Source: Pisolithus tinctorius (Eukaryota > Basidiomycota > Agaricomycetes > Boletales > Pisolithaceae). From it: a DNA stretch of 64,000 nt. Both the position numbers and the translations under genes were made by a program. This document shows, piece after piece, positions 18,206 through 28,717 of this stretch. The stretch spans positions 868,001 to 932,000 of the forward strand of contig JANFAH010000021.1 in assembly GCA_024663395.1 (NCBI GenBank). Reading direction: 5' to 3'. The notes under the pieces were generated by a model. That model was not told the origin of the DNA, ran no database searches, and saw nothing but the letters and a program-made list of their open reading frames with translations. Every line of letters starts with the position of its first letter. The stretch's first letter is position 1.

Positions 18206-20981
18206 CTACTCCGATCCTTTGAATGGTTTCAGCGCGAATCCAGGCCATGTACAGTACCGGTTGCAGACGTGCTCCTGCTCAAATAGTTCCACCCCAATCT
18301 CCACATTACCTTCGCTAAAGATGTCCGTGCCCCCACCGACAGATCTGAAAGAATGCGATTGGATTAGAAACTTGCGATGGCTACGGAGGTAAACTTACGG
18401 ATGAGTAAGAATCTGGGGGTCCGTTAACAGAGTAGTGCTCCCTGTCATTCATCATGTTAGTCAGTCTTTGTGGCGGGCAGCTTGAAGACTTACCTTGATA
18501 GTCAGATATATAAGCTAGACCGTCCGTTTTCATGTATTGGATGTGTTGCGTGAAAACGAGAAACTCTGCAATATGAAATGCGTCGTGGTCGGGTTCGAGG
18601 AGCGAAGAATATTGAACATTGTGGATGAACTTCGTGAACTTGCTATCTCCACATTCGATCTTCTCTTCAAGAAGGTATGCTGCGACCACAGAGCCGGCGC
18701 TGGTGGACGGCCCCTTTGACGTAGTCGAATAAACGAGTGCGAGTCCAGCTTCCACAAAACACAAGTGAGGAATGTTAGCGATCCACGCAGGTATGGATAT
18801 ATCCGCTGCATCACGAATAGCAAGATTGATGTACTCATAAGTCATCTGCAGGAGGGATTTAGCCCAGTAGAGTACGTTCGCTTCCTGAAAGAGCAAAGGA
18901 AGTTCTTGAGCAAGCACATAGCGTTTGTATTGCTTATTGGCGCTGTCGCCTCCATGGTAAGGCTGCTTCAGTACTACCGGGTGCCTTGGAAGGGAGCCTA
19001 GGCCAGATGGCGCCACAGGATTGAGGAGAAGGTATGCGTGATGAGCGGTTTTGAAGCCCCCAACCCCAAGGAGAGAACGTGAGGATGTATCAAAGTGGAG
19101 CTGGCCACTGAATGACTTTGCATGATTGAGCGAAAAGGCACGCTTGTCGGTGTCATCGAGGATTTCTTCGAGGCGGAGAGTTGGAATTGGGTAGAAGATG
19201 ATGCTATCTAATTTTGTCTTCATCACTGCATTGCGTCTTAGACACATGTCACAAGAAAGTCATTGAATGCTTACCAAGTCCGATATCTACATTAGCGGAA
19301 CCACCGACTTGGAGGGCTTCCTTAACCCGATGACGACTGGGAGTGGTGGGTGATGCCGCAGTGGCAAATGTCCTCTTACCAGGAGGCGAGTGTGTAGTCG
19401 TGCTGGACATGCTGACCGACCGCGAACGTGTGCGCTTCAGAGATGTTGCTGGTGCATCAACATCGATCGCATCGGCGACACTATGTCCTGAGAAGTCAGA
19501 CGCTGTAGCAAGAAATAAGTCCTTCATGGATGAAGAAGTTCGCTGTCCATGACAGTCGTTAGTGACGGGTTAAACATAATTAACTGATCTGCATACCTCA
19601 TCCGACGCATGAGTCAGGCTGTGCGACAATGGACGTGCAGCTAAACTAGTGTTGAACGAGCTGGAAGACGCAGGAATGGGTGCCGGAACTGAGCGTTTGT
19701 TGGGTCGGCAGAGAGATCCAGTGTTGGGCTCAGCGTCCATAGTACTCATGGCGTCTTCTGCAAGTTTGTCGGCATAGTTTTCATACTCCCTCCACTGAGC
19801 CTCAGGAACGACAATGAAAAGAGAAAATTGCTTCGGTTTGAAGACCATTGTCTTAGAATTCTTTCGAGAGGCCACATGAAGACATTCGTTGTAGAAGTAT
19901 GGTTGCATGGGTTCGGGGAAACTCGCAAGGTCTACCCAGGAAGAATCACGGACTACAAACTCCTTTGGCCTCCACAAAAACTCCGGGCAAAATGCCATGA
20001 TTTTGCCGGTGACCTTCGCCAAGGCGATGGAAGCAAGTTCGGGTGCAGTTGCACGTGCATCGATATCTTTCATTCCTTCGCAAATGCTCTATTATGATAG
20101 GTACAGTTAGAGTTAGACAGACCGTTCTACCTATACATCACATTGAATGAAACTTACCCCGAACGGAGTAGCACGCATACGACCTTTTCGAGGACCACCC
20201 TCGTGCAAGGCTGAAATCTCTAAGGTTATCGTTTCAGAGGGAGGAGACCGATACGCTTGGTTCATCCAACGTTCTTGTTGTGCGTGGTAGAGGGCGTGCT
20301 GTTGCTGTTGTACTTGGCTCGAAACGTTGCACTCTCCCAGATGGATCCGAGCCACGTCACGAGGCACTTGCCATGCCGATGGTATGCGAATATCAGGACC
20401 GCCGCGATGTCCAGGCACCCGAGATTCGAAGCCTTGTTTCTGGATAATCGATGCTACTAATCCCTCCAGTGTGGTAAGCGTACTTGATGCAGCGTCGGGG
20501 GAGGCTTGTGGGTTTGCAATTCCTGTGTTGGTCCGTGAGTGAGCAACGGCTATGACAGGAGGAGGATCAGAGCCTGAAAGACAAGTGCGTTAGCAAGTGA
20601 TTGACACACGAAAAATATTATCACATACAGCTGCGTTGCGCATCAGACACGGAGCGCTGTATCACTTGCGGGTCTGGGACACTGGTCGGCACACTCGGGC
20701 GTGCTGCAGCAATAATCTTATCAGTACGAACGTACCACCTATGAGCATGATCGTTCATTACCATTGCGAACATATGTTGCCGCCGGTTTGGCCTTGTACC
20801 TATCACAACAAGGTTGACATACAAACCTACCAGGCTTGCCGACGTTGATGGTTGCAATGTAGTGCCTAGGTGCTCCTTTGGGTATAATGGCACCACATGC
20901 CGGACGTTCACAAACGCAATCTTCACGGGCAATAGCATCTTCGGTGAATTGTGAGAGAAATACAGGGTTGGGAGAAGACAT
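18206..20981 (-). CDS. Alpha-kinase (MHCK/eEF2K-type) gene carried by the transposon
   Basis: The gene starts at 20981 (MSSPNPVFLSQFTEDA) and ends at 18208-18206. Near the N-terminus CVCERPACGAIIPKG...CQPCC resembles a small zinc-binding cluster. A long Ser/Pro-rich linker follows, then the alpha-kinase domain in the exons below about 19250: LLGVGGFKTAHHAYL (ATP loop), PVVLKQP (lysine), SDYQGSTTLLTDPQILTHP (LTDPQI signature) and EHVCNRYCTWPGF (zinc ligands H-x-CN-x-x-C). The last two introns were checked and keep the frame. Such kinases act on serine or threonine in helical targets; the target here is unknown. No stop was seen in the domain, in contrast to the adjacent integrase. Similar kinase genes are, as I recall, expanded in mushroom genomes. 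It is divergent to the integrase. Confidence 0.8.
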
Positions 20982-21359
20982 CGCGGAGTAAAGTATGTAC
21001 TCAATGTAAGAAGATACGGTGCGCTCGCCTCGACTTAAATACGTGAACGACAAGCAGTACCAGGTGATGGATCATGGCATCAGCACACTAGGGGGTACCC
21101 CACGGACGTGACCGTCGTCTCCGTGGGCAACGTGGGCCTGTAGAATCATCGTCAACGCTGCAACGGATGGGGTAAGGTAGGTAACTTGCCATTGCGGCGT
21201 CATCAACTAACCTGCTGCTGTAATCGGCCTGGGGGGAGATTGAGACGTTTCAAGTTTGGGTTTGAGGAATCGTTTGGCAACCTCCTGCTAACGTGAAAAT
21301 AGAAATCAAGGTGAGCCGATGGTAGCAAGTAAGAACACCACTTACCGCTCTGCTCGTGC

Positions 21360-21645
21360 TACCGTATGGAAATCGAGTTGGAAGAACGTACAACTGACCG
21401 TCGTGCGACCGCAATGTTGGAAATCGAGTTGAAGGAATGCGCAACTGACCGACCTGCAACCGCAAGGTTGGCAATCGAGTCGGAGGAATGCACAACTGAC
21501 CGCCGCACATCTGACCACCCTGCAACCGCAATGCTGGAAATCGAGTCGGAGGAATGCGCGAGTGACTCACCCTGAAACCGCAATGTTGGCAATCGAGTCT
21601 GAGGAATGCATAAATCACCGCCCTGTGACCGCAACATGGGCAAAT
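21360..21645. repeat. Tandem repeat in the divergent promoter of kinase and integrase
   Basis: About five degenerate copies of a roughly 57-bp unit built on GGAAATCGAGTTGAAGGAAT and GCAACTGACCG..CTGCAACCGCAAT. Units have different lengths. ORFs through this block on both strands are repeat artefacts. Confidence 0.7.
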
Positions 21646-21800
21646 GACTTAGAGGAAGAGTGAGATCGAGGGAAAGAGATGGCCACGAGATTATCCGAAC
21701 ATCCGAACATGTGATCACATTTGTGCATTATGTTTTGATATTACGTTTGTCAAGTGAATACACGTTGCAATGAAGCCTCGGAGCGCTATTAAGCAGGACT

Positions 21801-23809
21801 GTGTCAGAAGTATTAGAACGATTGTCTTCCTCTCCTCCTCCAAGATTTCAGTCGCCGCATGCTCGACTGGAATGCCAAATCAGTGGAAACCTCTGCATAC
21901 GTATCCAGCTCACCAGCTCCGTTTTGACTGACACAGCTGCTTGCACAGCACCTCTCGAGCAGATCAAACCACACATCCACCGCATGTGGAAAGCTCGCCG
22001 TACAGACAAGGAAATTTTGCAGGAGGTGCACAAGCATATCGACACTAACCAGTATGGGATCGGGTCAGTGGATTTATTTGATCTCAAGCATGTTTTAACG
22101 CTGACAAAATACATCTTAGGCTAACGAAGCTGAGAGCAATCCGCGTGAGTCTTGGCTTGTATGGCACACGTCAGCAAGACCACTCGCCAGAATCTATCCG
22201 GGAGGCTATGGTGGAACTATGACAGACCTATCCAAACGCTGGAACACGTGAGATGATCAGCCTACTTTTTCACGAAAAGCAGATGTCCGTTGCAAGGTAG
22301 GAATGATCATTCTCACTAGTCCGACCCTTCATACACCTGATATCTGAGAAAACGAACAGAAGCGTCATTCACGATTACTTTCTTACATATGAACCCGAAC
22401 TCATTCGGCAGCGCAAGACTCGCCGCCTGAGACGTCGTCGTTTCTGGGCTGCCGGAGTTAATGATATTTGGGCTGTGGACCAACACGACAAGTGGCTTCG
22501 CTTCGGACTTGCGCTACATACTGCCGTTGAACCGTTTTCTGGGAAAATATTATGGATCCGTGTCTGGCACTCAAACCGTAACCCGCAGCTGATCTTAACA
22601 TATTTCCTAGATGTTGTCAAAGAACTTGGCCATAAGTTATCTTCTTTCTGGCACTGAGTACTAATTTCCGCGATCCTCATAGATATTCCGTTAGTAACTC
22701 AAAGCAATCCTGGCACCGAAAATTTTGGCATTGCAAATGCTCAGTCCATGCTTTGACAGTGGCATGATGCAAAGCTCATCGGTACACTTCAACACAGATG
22801 GATGCGACACAAGAAAAATATTACACCTGAAATCATGTGGTCACAGCTTCGGCGTCGGTTTACCCCTGGATTCGAGGCGATATTAGAACAGGGTGTAAAA
22901 GAGGGGTGGTACGACATCGATAACACGCTCGAACGGTATCTATATATTTCGCTGTGCAGTGTTCAGCTGACAGCGTTGGACTAGGCTCGTCTTTCGTTGG
23001 CTATTCATCCCATGGCTTCAAGGAGAACTGCTGGCCTACAAGGACCGTGTAAATAATACAGCAAAATGTCGTGACCGTAACAAGGCGAGCAACCGTCAGT
23101 CATGTATATTTTTCATAGACTCATGGACTAATCTCAAGGTTATGCCGCATGGCGTTCCAAATCTTATTTACGAGTCTGCAGGTGACTATGGCGCAATAGA
23201 TTTCAAGGTGAGCGTCAAACTTCATCTTCTTTGTATTCAACTATTCAATATTGTATGTTCACCATGAATGATAGGTAAAAGTAGACCCGGTAGCCATCGA
23301 ACATGTCCGGAAGCTCTATATCACACCAACTCATCCGGTCTTTGACTTGGTCCCTCCTGCATTCGGCGTCCACATAGAGAGCTTCTATGTGGATATGGGC
23401 TGTCCATCGGTTACTCGTCAGAACGTGTGGGCCATATACCGTGAACTGTGTGGCTTGATCCGGCAACATGCAGATGCACTCGCCGTGCTCGACTTACATA
23501 GCATTTGTCCTGCAGCCGAAGATTATGATGATGATTCATTTCCGCTTTGTGAAGGCCAGGCGCTTCTCTTCAATGAAGATGGTGATTATTACATGGGCGG
23601 TGTGCGGGGTGGATTAGGTCTTGGTAAGTCATGTTGTCAACTGTATATGCGGTACTAATGTAGCTGTCTCAGGCAACGAGCATGTGCAGCAACTCAATGA
23701 ACTGGACGATGATGACCCTGTTTTGGATGATGTCAATGAGGGGCCAGCTGTTGTTTTAACGGCTTTTTCAGATGACAAGGGGCAGGATGACTCCGACGCT
23801 GACTGGTAG
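21801..23809 (+). pseudogene. DDE integrase-type transposase of the 7.8-kb element, inactivated
   Basis: The order of conserved blocks is clear: IKPHIHRMWKARRTDKEI, YGIGLTKLRAIRVSLGLYG, SVARSVIHDYF, RRRRFWAAGVNDIWAVDQHDKW (first D), WIRVWHSNRNP, IPLVTQSNPGTENFG (second D), HRWMRHKKNITPEIMWSQLRRRF, LVFRWLFIPWLQGEL, and an acidic tail ending at 23809. This matches the rve-core integrase proteins common in mushrooms. Three lesions are seen: a TGA at 22220-22222 (in VEL*QTYPNAG), a TGA at 22754-22756 (in SML*QWHD), and an intron donor at about 22630 reading ATAAGT instead of GTAAGT. The two stops stand where an Arg codon is expected. The start codon was not resolved; the first ATG in frame is at about 21984. 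Confidence 0.82.
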
Positions 23810-23831
23810 ATAAGCAATATTGCGATCGTTG

Positions 23832-24186
23832 TTCTTAGTTGTTCTTCACAATACATAGTCCGTACGAAATGCGAAGGACAGTACACGGAGCTACTTAGAA
23901 CGATGTGCGAAACTCCCAAGTACGATCTGCAAAACTCCCAAGTACAAAACGCAAAACTCCAAAGTCCGAAACGCAAAACTCCAAAGTCCGAAACGCAAAA
24001 CTCCAAAGTCCGAAACACAAAACTCCGAAGTCCAAAACGCAAAACTCCCAAGTCCGAAGTGTAATCTATCGAAGTCGAATATGTAATTCGCGGTACTCGA
24101 GGTCCTCAAACGCCAAACTCCCAAATGCGGAATGCAATTCGCCGAAGTCCGAAATCCGGGGGAGCATGATGCTCCGGCTTTCCATA
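23832..24186. repeat. Right TIR, inverted copy of 16418-16796
   Basis: Reverse complement of the left arm with scattered substitutions. It is about 24 bp shorter, which fits the loss of one 22-23 bp unit. The tip is CTCCGGCTTTCCATA followed by the CAATCG duplication. Confidence 0.85.
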
Positions 24187-24849
24187 CAATCGGCTGTTTT
24201 ATTTTTGTTTGTTTAATGTTACAGATGCAGCGTCATATTGCAACGCTAGCGACAGCGACATAAAGATCACCATCTCAGGTCGAGCTTGATCTACATCGTG
24301 AAGATAACTGTATTACTGCTAAGGTCATGGATTGGGCACCAGACGCGAAACGTTGCGAAATCTTTCAAATCTTGAATTTTTTTCACTTGGCCCCAGCTAC
24401 ATCCTCGTTATGTTTTATTACAATAAGAAGTGACAAATTGAGTGTAGCAGAAATAACACAACTGGAAGGGGCTCCCAGATCCTACAGAGTAGGGTTGGTT
24501 TGCTGGTGAGGTTTCCCCTGATGATGGCAATGTTTCATGTTGCACAGCTTCCACAACCTCTTTATAGCTGCAGAGACATTTTTGCACGGTGTCTCTTTTT
24601 GCACGCGCCGTCCCACGATTCCGAGAGGACTTCCAATAATTTTTCTAATCCTACGTGGCAATGACTTGGTTTAGATGCAAATCTATACTGTTTGGTTGAG
24701 TGAATTTCCATGTCATGTTCTGCAACCACTAAATTTGTGACAGCAAGCAAGAGAGAAACAAAAATAAAGTGCGGGGATGAAAATAAAATTGCAACGTGCG
24801 GTACACAACACGTGGGAATAAATGTGTAGGTGGTGATGTTATGCCACGT

Positions 24850-25580
24850 AGGATCATTTTTCCATGCTCCTCCGTCGTGTCAGATGGGGAGTAATTCCCT
24901 TAGGCTGTTAGTGGATTCCTCTTTGCGCTGCGGATGCGATGCCCCAGGGTAATGCGTCGCAAACGTATGCGGATACTTTACCTCGCCGACATTTGCGCGT
25001 CCTTTCACAGTGCAAGGCGGAGGAGAAGAAACCCGGCCCCAATCGCGCCCGAAAATTCAAGGGTGTTTGGGTTACTCGTGCCGCGCTTTACATCATCCTC
25101 TTAACTGCTTGTTAGACCTAGATCACATTCACATACGACGGCGGTAGATGCGCCACTCCACGAACAAAGCTTCGAGGAACACCCACATCGATTTGTAGCT
25201 CTTTGGATATTCGAGAGGCCCTTCACTAAGAGTTCACTCTGCAGCATACTCATTACCGTTCCGTTTTTATTCATTTATTCCCTCCTTATGTCGTGCACGC
25301 ATTTGCTGATCCTCTGTCAGTGGATCATCCACGGCACCACCTCCGCTCATAGGCGTTGCTTATCCTAACCCTCCTCTCGTCCAGCCCATAGCCTTAGCTC
25401 CTTTGGAAATCAGATGGAAGAGTTCAAATTGGCTAATCATGGCTTTCGTCAGAGATGGTATCCGAGGGGCGCGGGCGATCTGGCCTCTGGTTGGACGGTC
25501 GAAGAATCGCTAGCTGGTCCGCACACCAGCTTGCGGACCTGTAGCGGTGCAACTCAGCTGGTCCATCCCAGACGTGTCAG
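24850..25580 (+). pseudogene. 3' part of Rrg7-like nuclease copy B, degraded
   Basis: The sequence resumes at the codon where 15715 stops. Compared with copy A it lacks about 10 nt over the GGK motif of the nuclease core (CGTCGTGTCAGATGGGG), which shifts the frame, and has further stops and indels. The C-terminal part (resembling LIAPLEIRW and GDLASGW in another frame) is still recognisable to about 25580. It was inactive either before or because of the insertion. Confidence 0.75.
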
Positions 25581-26176
25581 TGCTTTGCCGAGAATTCGTG
25601 GCATCCTGTTACATGTCCCTCCAAGATAACCTTTTACGTTAATCCCTGGACCATACGCGTTTCGCGCTTGGATCCGAAGCTAACTGAGCGGGCAGACAGA
25701 ACGAATTACCCTCTCTGGAATCACGGCAGGAACCAAATTTGAAAGTACTGCACTCCTCTCCCAGAGTAACCCAGCCCTGTACTTCTACTGTGAGCTCTAG
25801 TCTACATGGTCTTCGCTGCGAAGCTCACTCACTCTAAAACCTGCCTCAACCTGCGTTGTTTGTAGTGCAACCGTGTAGTATAACGATCTCGGCAATGTGG
25901 ACATACGAATAGTCTACGTTACCGGAGATCACGATTGAAATAATATTGGTTCACGAAAATTTATACCTTGCAGCAAGCCTATCAGGGCGTGCCATGAAGA
26001 GTTTGTTGGAAAGTCCTTCCCATTCGATTGCCATAAATATTGGCTCATGTGTTTTTTTGGCCCAAGATCCCCAAAGTCATATTCAACTAGTTTACATAGG
26101 TACACATTGAGATTCTTCCGTCACACCACCACGCCGCGCGCTTTCTACGGCTTTGCATTCACACAGACAATATACT

Positions 26177-26656
26177 TCATGCACAGATCAGAACCCCGTT
26201 ACTATTGGTCAGACAATTATCTGTTCGTGGTGGAGTTGTTTTTCAGCTTTGTAATGGTTTGAACTAGATCAAACGACATACTCAAGTTGACTGAAGACGA
26301 GTCGGTGCCGCCGTTGCCATTGCCGCATGTGCAGTCCAGATCAGTTCCAGAGAGGTAGCAGTTTTCACAGGAAGCTGAGTAGCCTCCGCTGTGTACGTAA
26401 ATTAGTGGAGGGCGTAAATCATCCGCGCTCCATCAATGACTTGCCTCGAGGAAACGCACTCCAACGCCCCAGATCTATTCACGACGCAGTTATCCAAGTC
26501 GATGCTCGTGGACTGGTCACTGCCACTGTCGGTCCGACAGGTCGCGAAGAATTCGGTATTTTCCAGGTAATAACTGAAGCAGCTGGCACCGAAGTTCTGA
26601 GCAGCACACAGGGTAGCTGCAGCCGCAAGTGAGAGTGAAACGATGAGGAACCGCAT
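26177..26656 (-). CDS. Secreted cyanovirin-N homologue (CVNH lectin), copy B
   Basis: Same three-exon layout as copy A, ATG at 26656-26654, stop at 26179-26177. Signal peptide MRFLIVSLSLAAAATLCAAQ, then ASCFSYYLENTEFFATC, TSIDLDNCVVNRSGALEC, SGGYSASCENCYLSGTDLDC and SVNLNNCLTNSNGVLIC. All family cysteines are kept. The first intron donor is GCAAGT rather than GTAAGT as in copy C, so a GC-AG intron must be used. The C-terminal residues after the last Cys differ from copy A (one extra Ala). The gene is open although its neighbouring nuclease copy is destroyed. Confidence 0.83.
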
Positions 26657-27466
26657 AGTTTCTTGCGGACTGTTCCAACCCAGACGAGACCTTTATATCC
26701 TCTCTCTCCCTCCCCTCCTTACCCTGGTCAGCTGTTCCGTGACCTATGAGAAATTCTAATTATATCCTTGCGATTCTGATGCAGTCACATGTGTATAGAG
26801 CTCAGATTCTGGGGGTAACGATTTCCAGTTGCGGCTGGGCGCTCCGTACTAACTGTTATGTAGTGAATATCGTGACTGACGAGTGGTATGCCTCTTCGGT
26901 GCAAGTGCGGAGTCACCACCAATTTGAAACATCTCGTACGTACATTTTGCACGGTGATCGAACGGCTTACGTTTAAAATGGGCGCCTGATACCAGTCATG
27001 AAAGCACAAAGTTCTCGATGGCTATTTTTATTTCTTGTGAATACCTTGTGCAAGTCCCATAGGTTGGGGTGATATCGTTCGTTTCCGAAGGGTGGGTATG
27101 GAGCACCCGTTTTCGGGTTAACTGTCTTGTTTAGACTTAGGACCTCACATATCAGGTCTCGTGGGGAGGAAGTGGGGATATACCAAACCTTCTCCCCGGG
27201 AAACTTCCGATTCTCGGATACCATTTTACTTCCCGTCTGCAAATAACTTGTACTATTCCTCGAGCACCGTGCCCGGTGTCCCTTCCTCATGTACTGGCAC
27301 TAAGGAAGCTTCCAGTACGTTGAGTATCTTTGCTACATGATAAGAGCGAAGTTCCGGGTAGCGACCTCCCTCTCTGTTTGTCGACCCCCTGACTGTGTAT
27401 TAGTTGGCCAGGCAAGAGCGTCGCGCAGTTGGGCAACGATTTCACACTTGTAGTGTGTCCATTCAG

Positions 27467-28017
27467 ATGCGCTCATTTTATCGTTCGTCCTCTCGACTGT
27501 CTACTGTTCATAAGGGCAATGCTTGCGAACGTCGATCTCAGCAGCCCTTACAGGATCACTCTCCTGCACCGCGCTTTACGTCATCCCCTCACCGCCTATT
27601 GAACCTGGTTCACGTGCACATCTGACAGCGGTGTAGGTGCAACTCCACGAACAAAGCCAAAGCTTCGAGGAACGCCTACATCGATGTGTAGCTCTTTTGA
27701 TGTTCGAGAGTCCCTTCATTAAGAGCACGTTCCGTAGCCCACTCTCTCCTACAGGTCCATTTTTACTGCCCTATCTCCCTCCTTGTGTTGTGCACGCATT
27801 TCCTGATGCTCTGTCAGACTCTACCAGTGGATCGACCACAGCATCACCTCGGCTTATAGGCGCTGCTTATTCTAACCTTCCCCTCGTCCAGCTCATAGCA
27901 CCTTTGGAAATCACATGGGAGAGACCAAATTGGTTGATCGATGGACTTTCGTCGAAGATGGTAGCCGAGGAAAGCTGGCGACCTGGCCTGTGGTTGAACG
28001 GGTCGACGAATTGCTAG
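27467..28017 (+). pseudogene. Rrg7-like nuclease copy C with nuclease core deleted
   Basis: From the ATG at 27467 the sequence matches copy A to GGATCACT, then jumps to CTCCTGCACC. Relative to copy A this removes 240 nt (80 codons, about residues 32-111), which contain the GGID and QCK motifs. The frame then ends at a stop at about 27625. Later parts (LHRCVAVLI-like, SDSTSGS, LIAPLEI) persist in a shifted frame to about 28017. It cannot encode a nuclease. Confidence 0.8.
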
Positions 28018-28717
28018 CTGGACTACAAGCCAAGTTGCGAACATGTAGCAGTGCAACTCAGCCGGTCCACTCCAGACGTGTCAGTACTTACTTTGCCGAG
28101 AATTCGTGCCATCACGTTCCGTGTCCTTCCAAGGTAAACTTATACGTTAATCTCAGGACCATGCACTTCTCTGAAAATACTGTCAGAGACGCGTTTTGCG
28201 CTTGGATCCTAAGCCAACTTCGCGGACAGACATAACTAACTACCCTCTCTGGGACCGCGGCAGGAACCAAATCTAAAGGTGCTATGCCCGTCCCTCAGGG
28301 TAAGCAACAGCTATGTACTTCTACTGTGAGCACTAGTCTGGGTGGTCTTTGCTGCGAAGCTCATCCACTCTAAAGCCTGCCTCTACCTGCCTCGTTTGTA
28401 CTGCAACCATATATAGTATGGCGATCTCGGAAGTGCGGACCTACGAATAGCCCATGTTACCGGAGGTCACAATCAAAATAACAACGATTCACGAAAATTT
28501 ACACCTTGCAGTAAGCCCATCAGGGCGCGCCATGAAGAATTTGTTAGAAAGTCCTCCCCACTCAACTGCCATAAATGTTCGCTCATCCCGAGATTTTACA
28601 GGCCAACATTTCCAAAATCGTATTCAACAAGTTTACATAGGTACACATTGAAATTCGTCCTGCACACCACCGCGCCGCGCGCTTTCCGCGGCTTTATGTT
28701 CACACTGATAAAATGCT

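Larger units (their letters stand above)
16418..24186. mobile_element. 7.8-kb TIR transposon with DDE integrase and alpha-kinase cargo (IS3EU-like)
   Basis: Long terminal inverted repeats (16418 to about 16796, and about 23832-24186) start TATGGAAAGCCGGAGC and are flanked by the 6-bp duplication CAATCG (16412-16417 and 24187-24192). Inside are a DDE integrase-type gene on the plus strand and, on the minus strand, an alpha-kinase gene and a third gene of unknown function. An rve-like DDE enzyme, TAY termini and 6-bp duplications are, as I recall, features of the eukaryotic IS3EU superfamily. The integrase is broken, so this copy is not autonomous now. The first 14 bases equal those of the palindrome at 9636, which places both in one family. 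Confidence 0.85.
15830..24237. mobile_element. MITE-like element (about 630 bp) split by the 7.8-kb element
   Basis: TATGACGCTGCATCTGTAAC at 15830 recurs inverted up to 24237, and the inverted match continues through TTAAACAAACAAAAATAAA and the CGCGACTTTTGCAGTA block, so the right arm is cut in two at 16412-16417/24187-24192 by the larger element. Removing that element leaves about 633 bp with inverted arms of about 85 bp. It is bordered by TTGCAA (15824-15829 and 24238-24243), which may be a 6-bp target duplication; because TTGCAA is its own complement it could also belong to the repeat. No coding capacity. Confidence 0.7.
15716..24849. mobile_element. Nested insertion stack inside nuclease copy B
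   Basis: The two halves of copy B end and begin with GGAT (15712-15715 and 24850-24853), possibly AGGAT, the likely target duplication of an outer insertion. Its own sequence seems to be only 15716-15829 and 24244-24849, about 0.7 kb, with no ORF, no clear terminal repeats and an A-rich right part. Within it sits a MITE (15830-24237), and within the MITE the 7.8-kb TIR element. I cannot assign the outer insertion to a class. Confidence 0.55.
15488..27351. repeat. Tandem unit B, split by a 9.1-kb nested insertion
   Basis: Unit B consists of about 15488-15715 and 24850-27351. Its left part has the promoter and the first codons of the nuclease (ATG at about 15624, GCTCTTGCAGGAT at the break). 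The right part resumes at GGATCATTTTTCCATGC. In units A and C these two pieces are continuous. Everything between is inserted DNA. The unit ends where GTTCCGGGTAGCGACC opens unit C. Confidence 0.72.

Noticed and set aside
16418..24186. KDZ (Kyakuja-Dileera-Zisupton) element
   Set aside because: KDZ transposases have Cys-rich clusters and 8-bp duplications. Here the enzyme is rve-like and the duplication is 6 bp.
15716..24849. LTR retrotransposon as the outer insertion
   Set aside because: A 4-5 bp duplication would fit, but the two ends share no direct repeat, do not begin TG or end CA, and contain no gag or pol.
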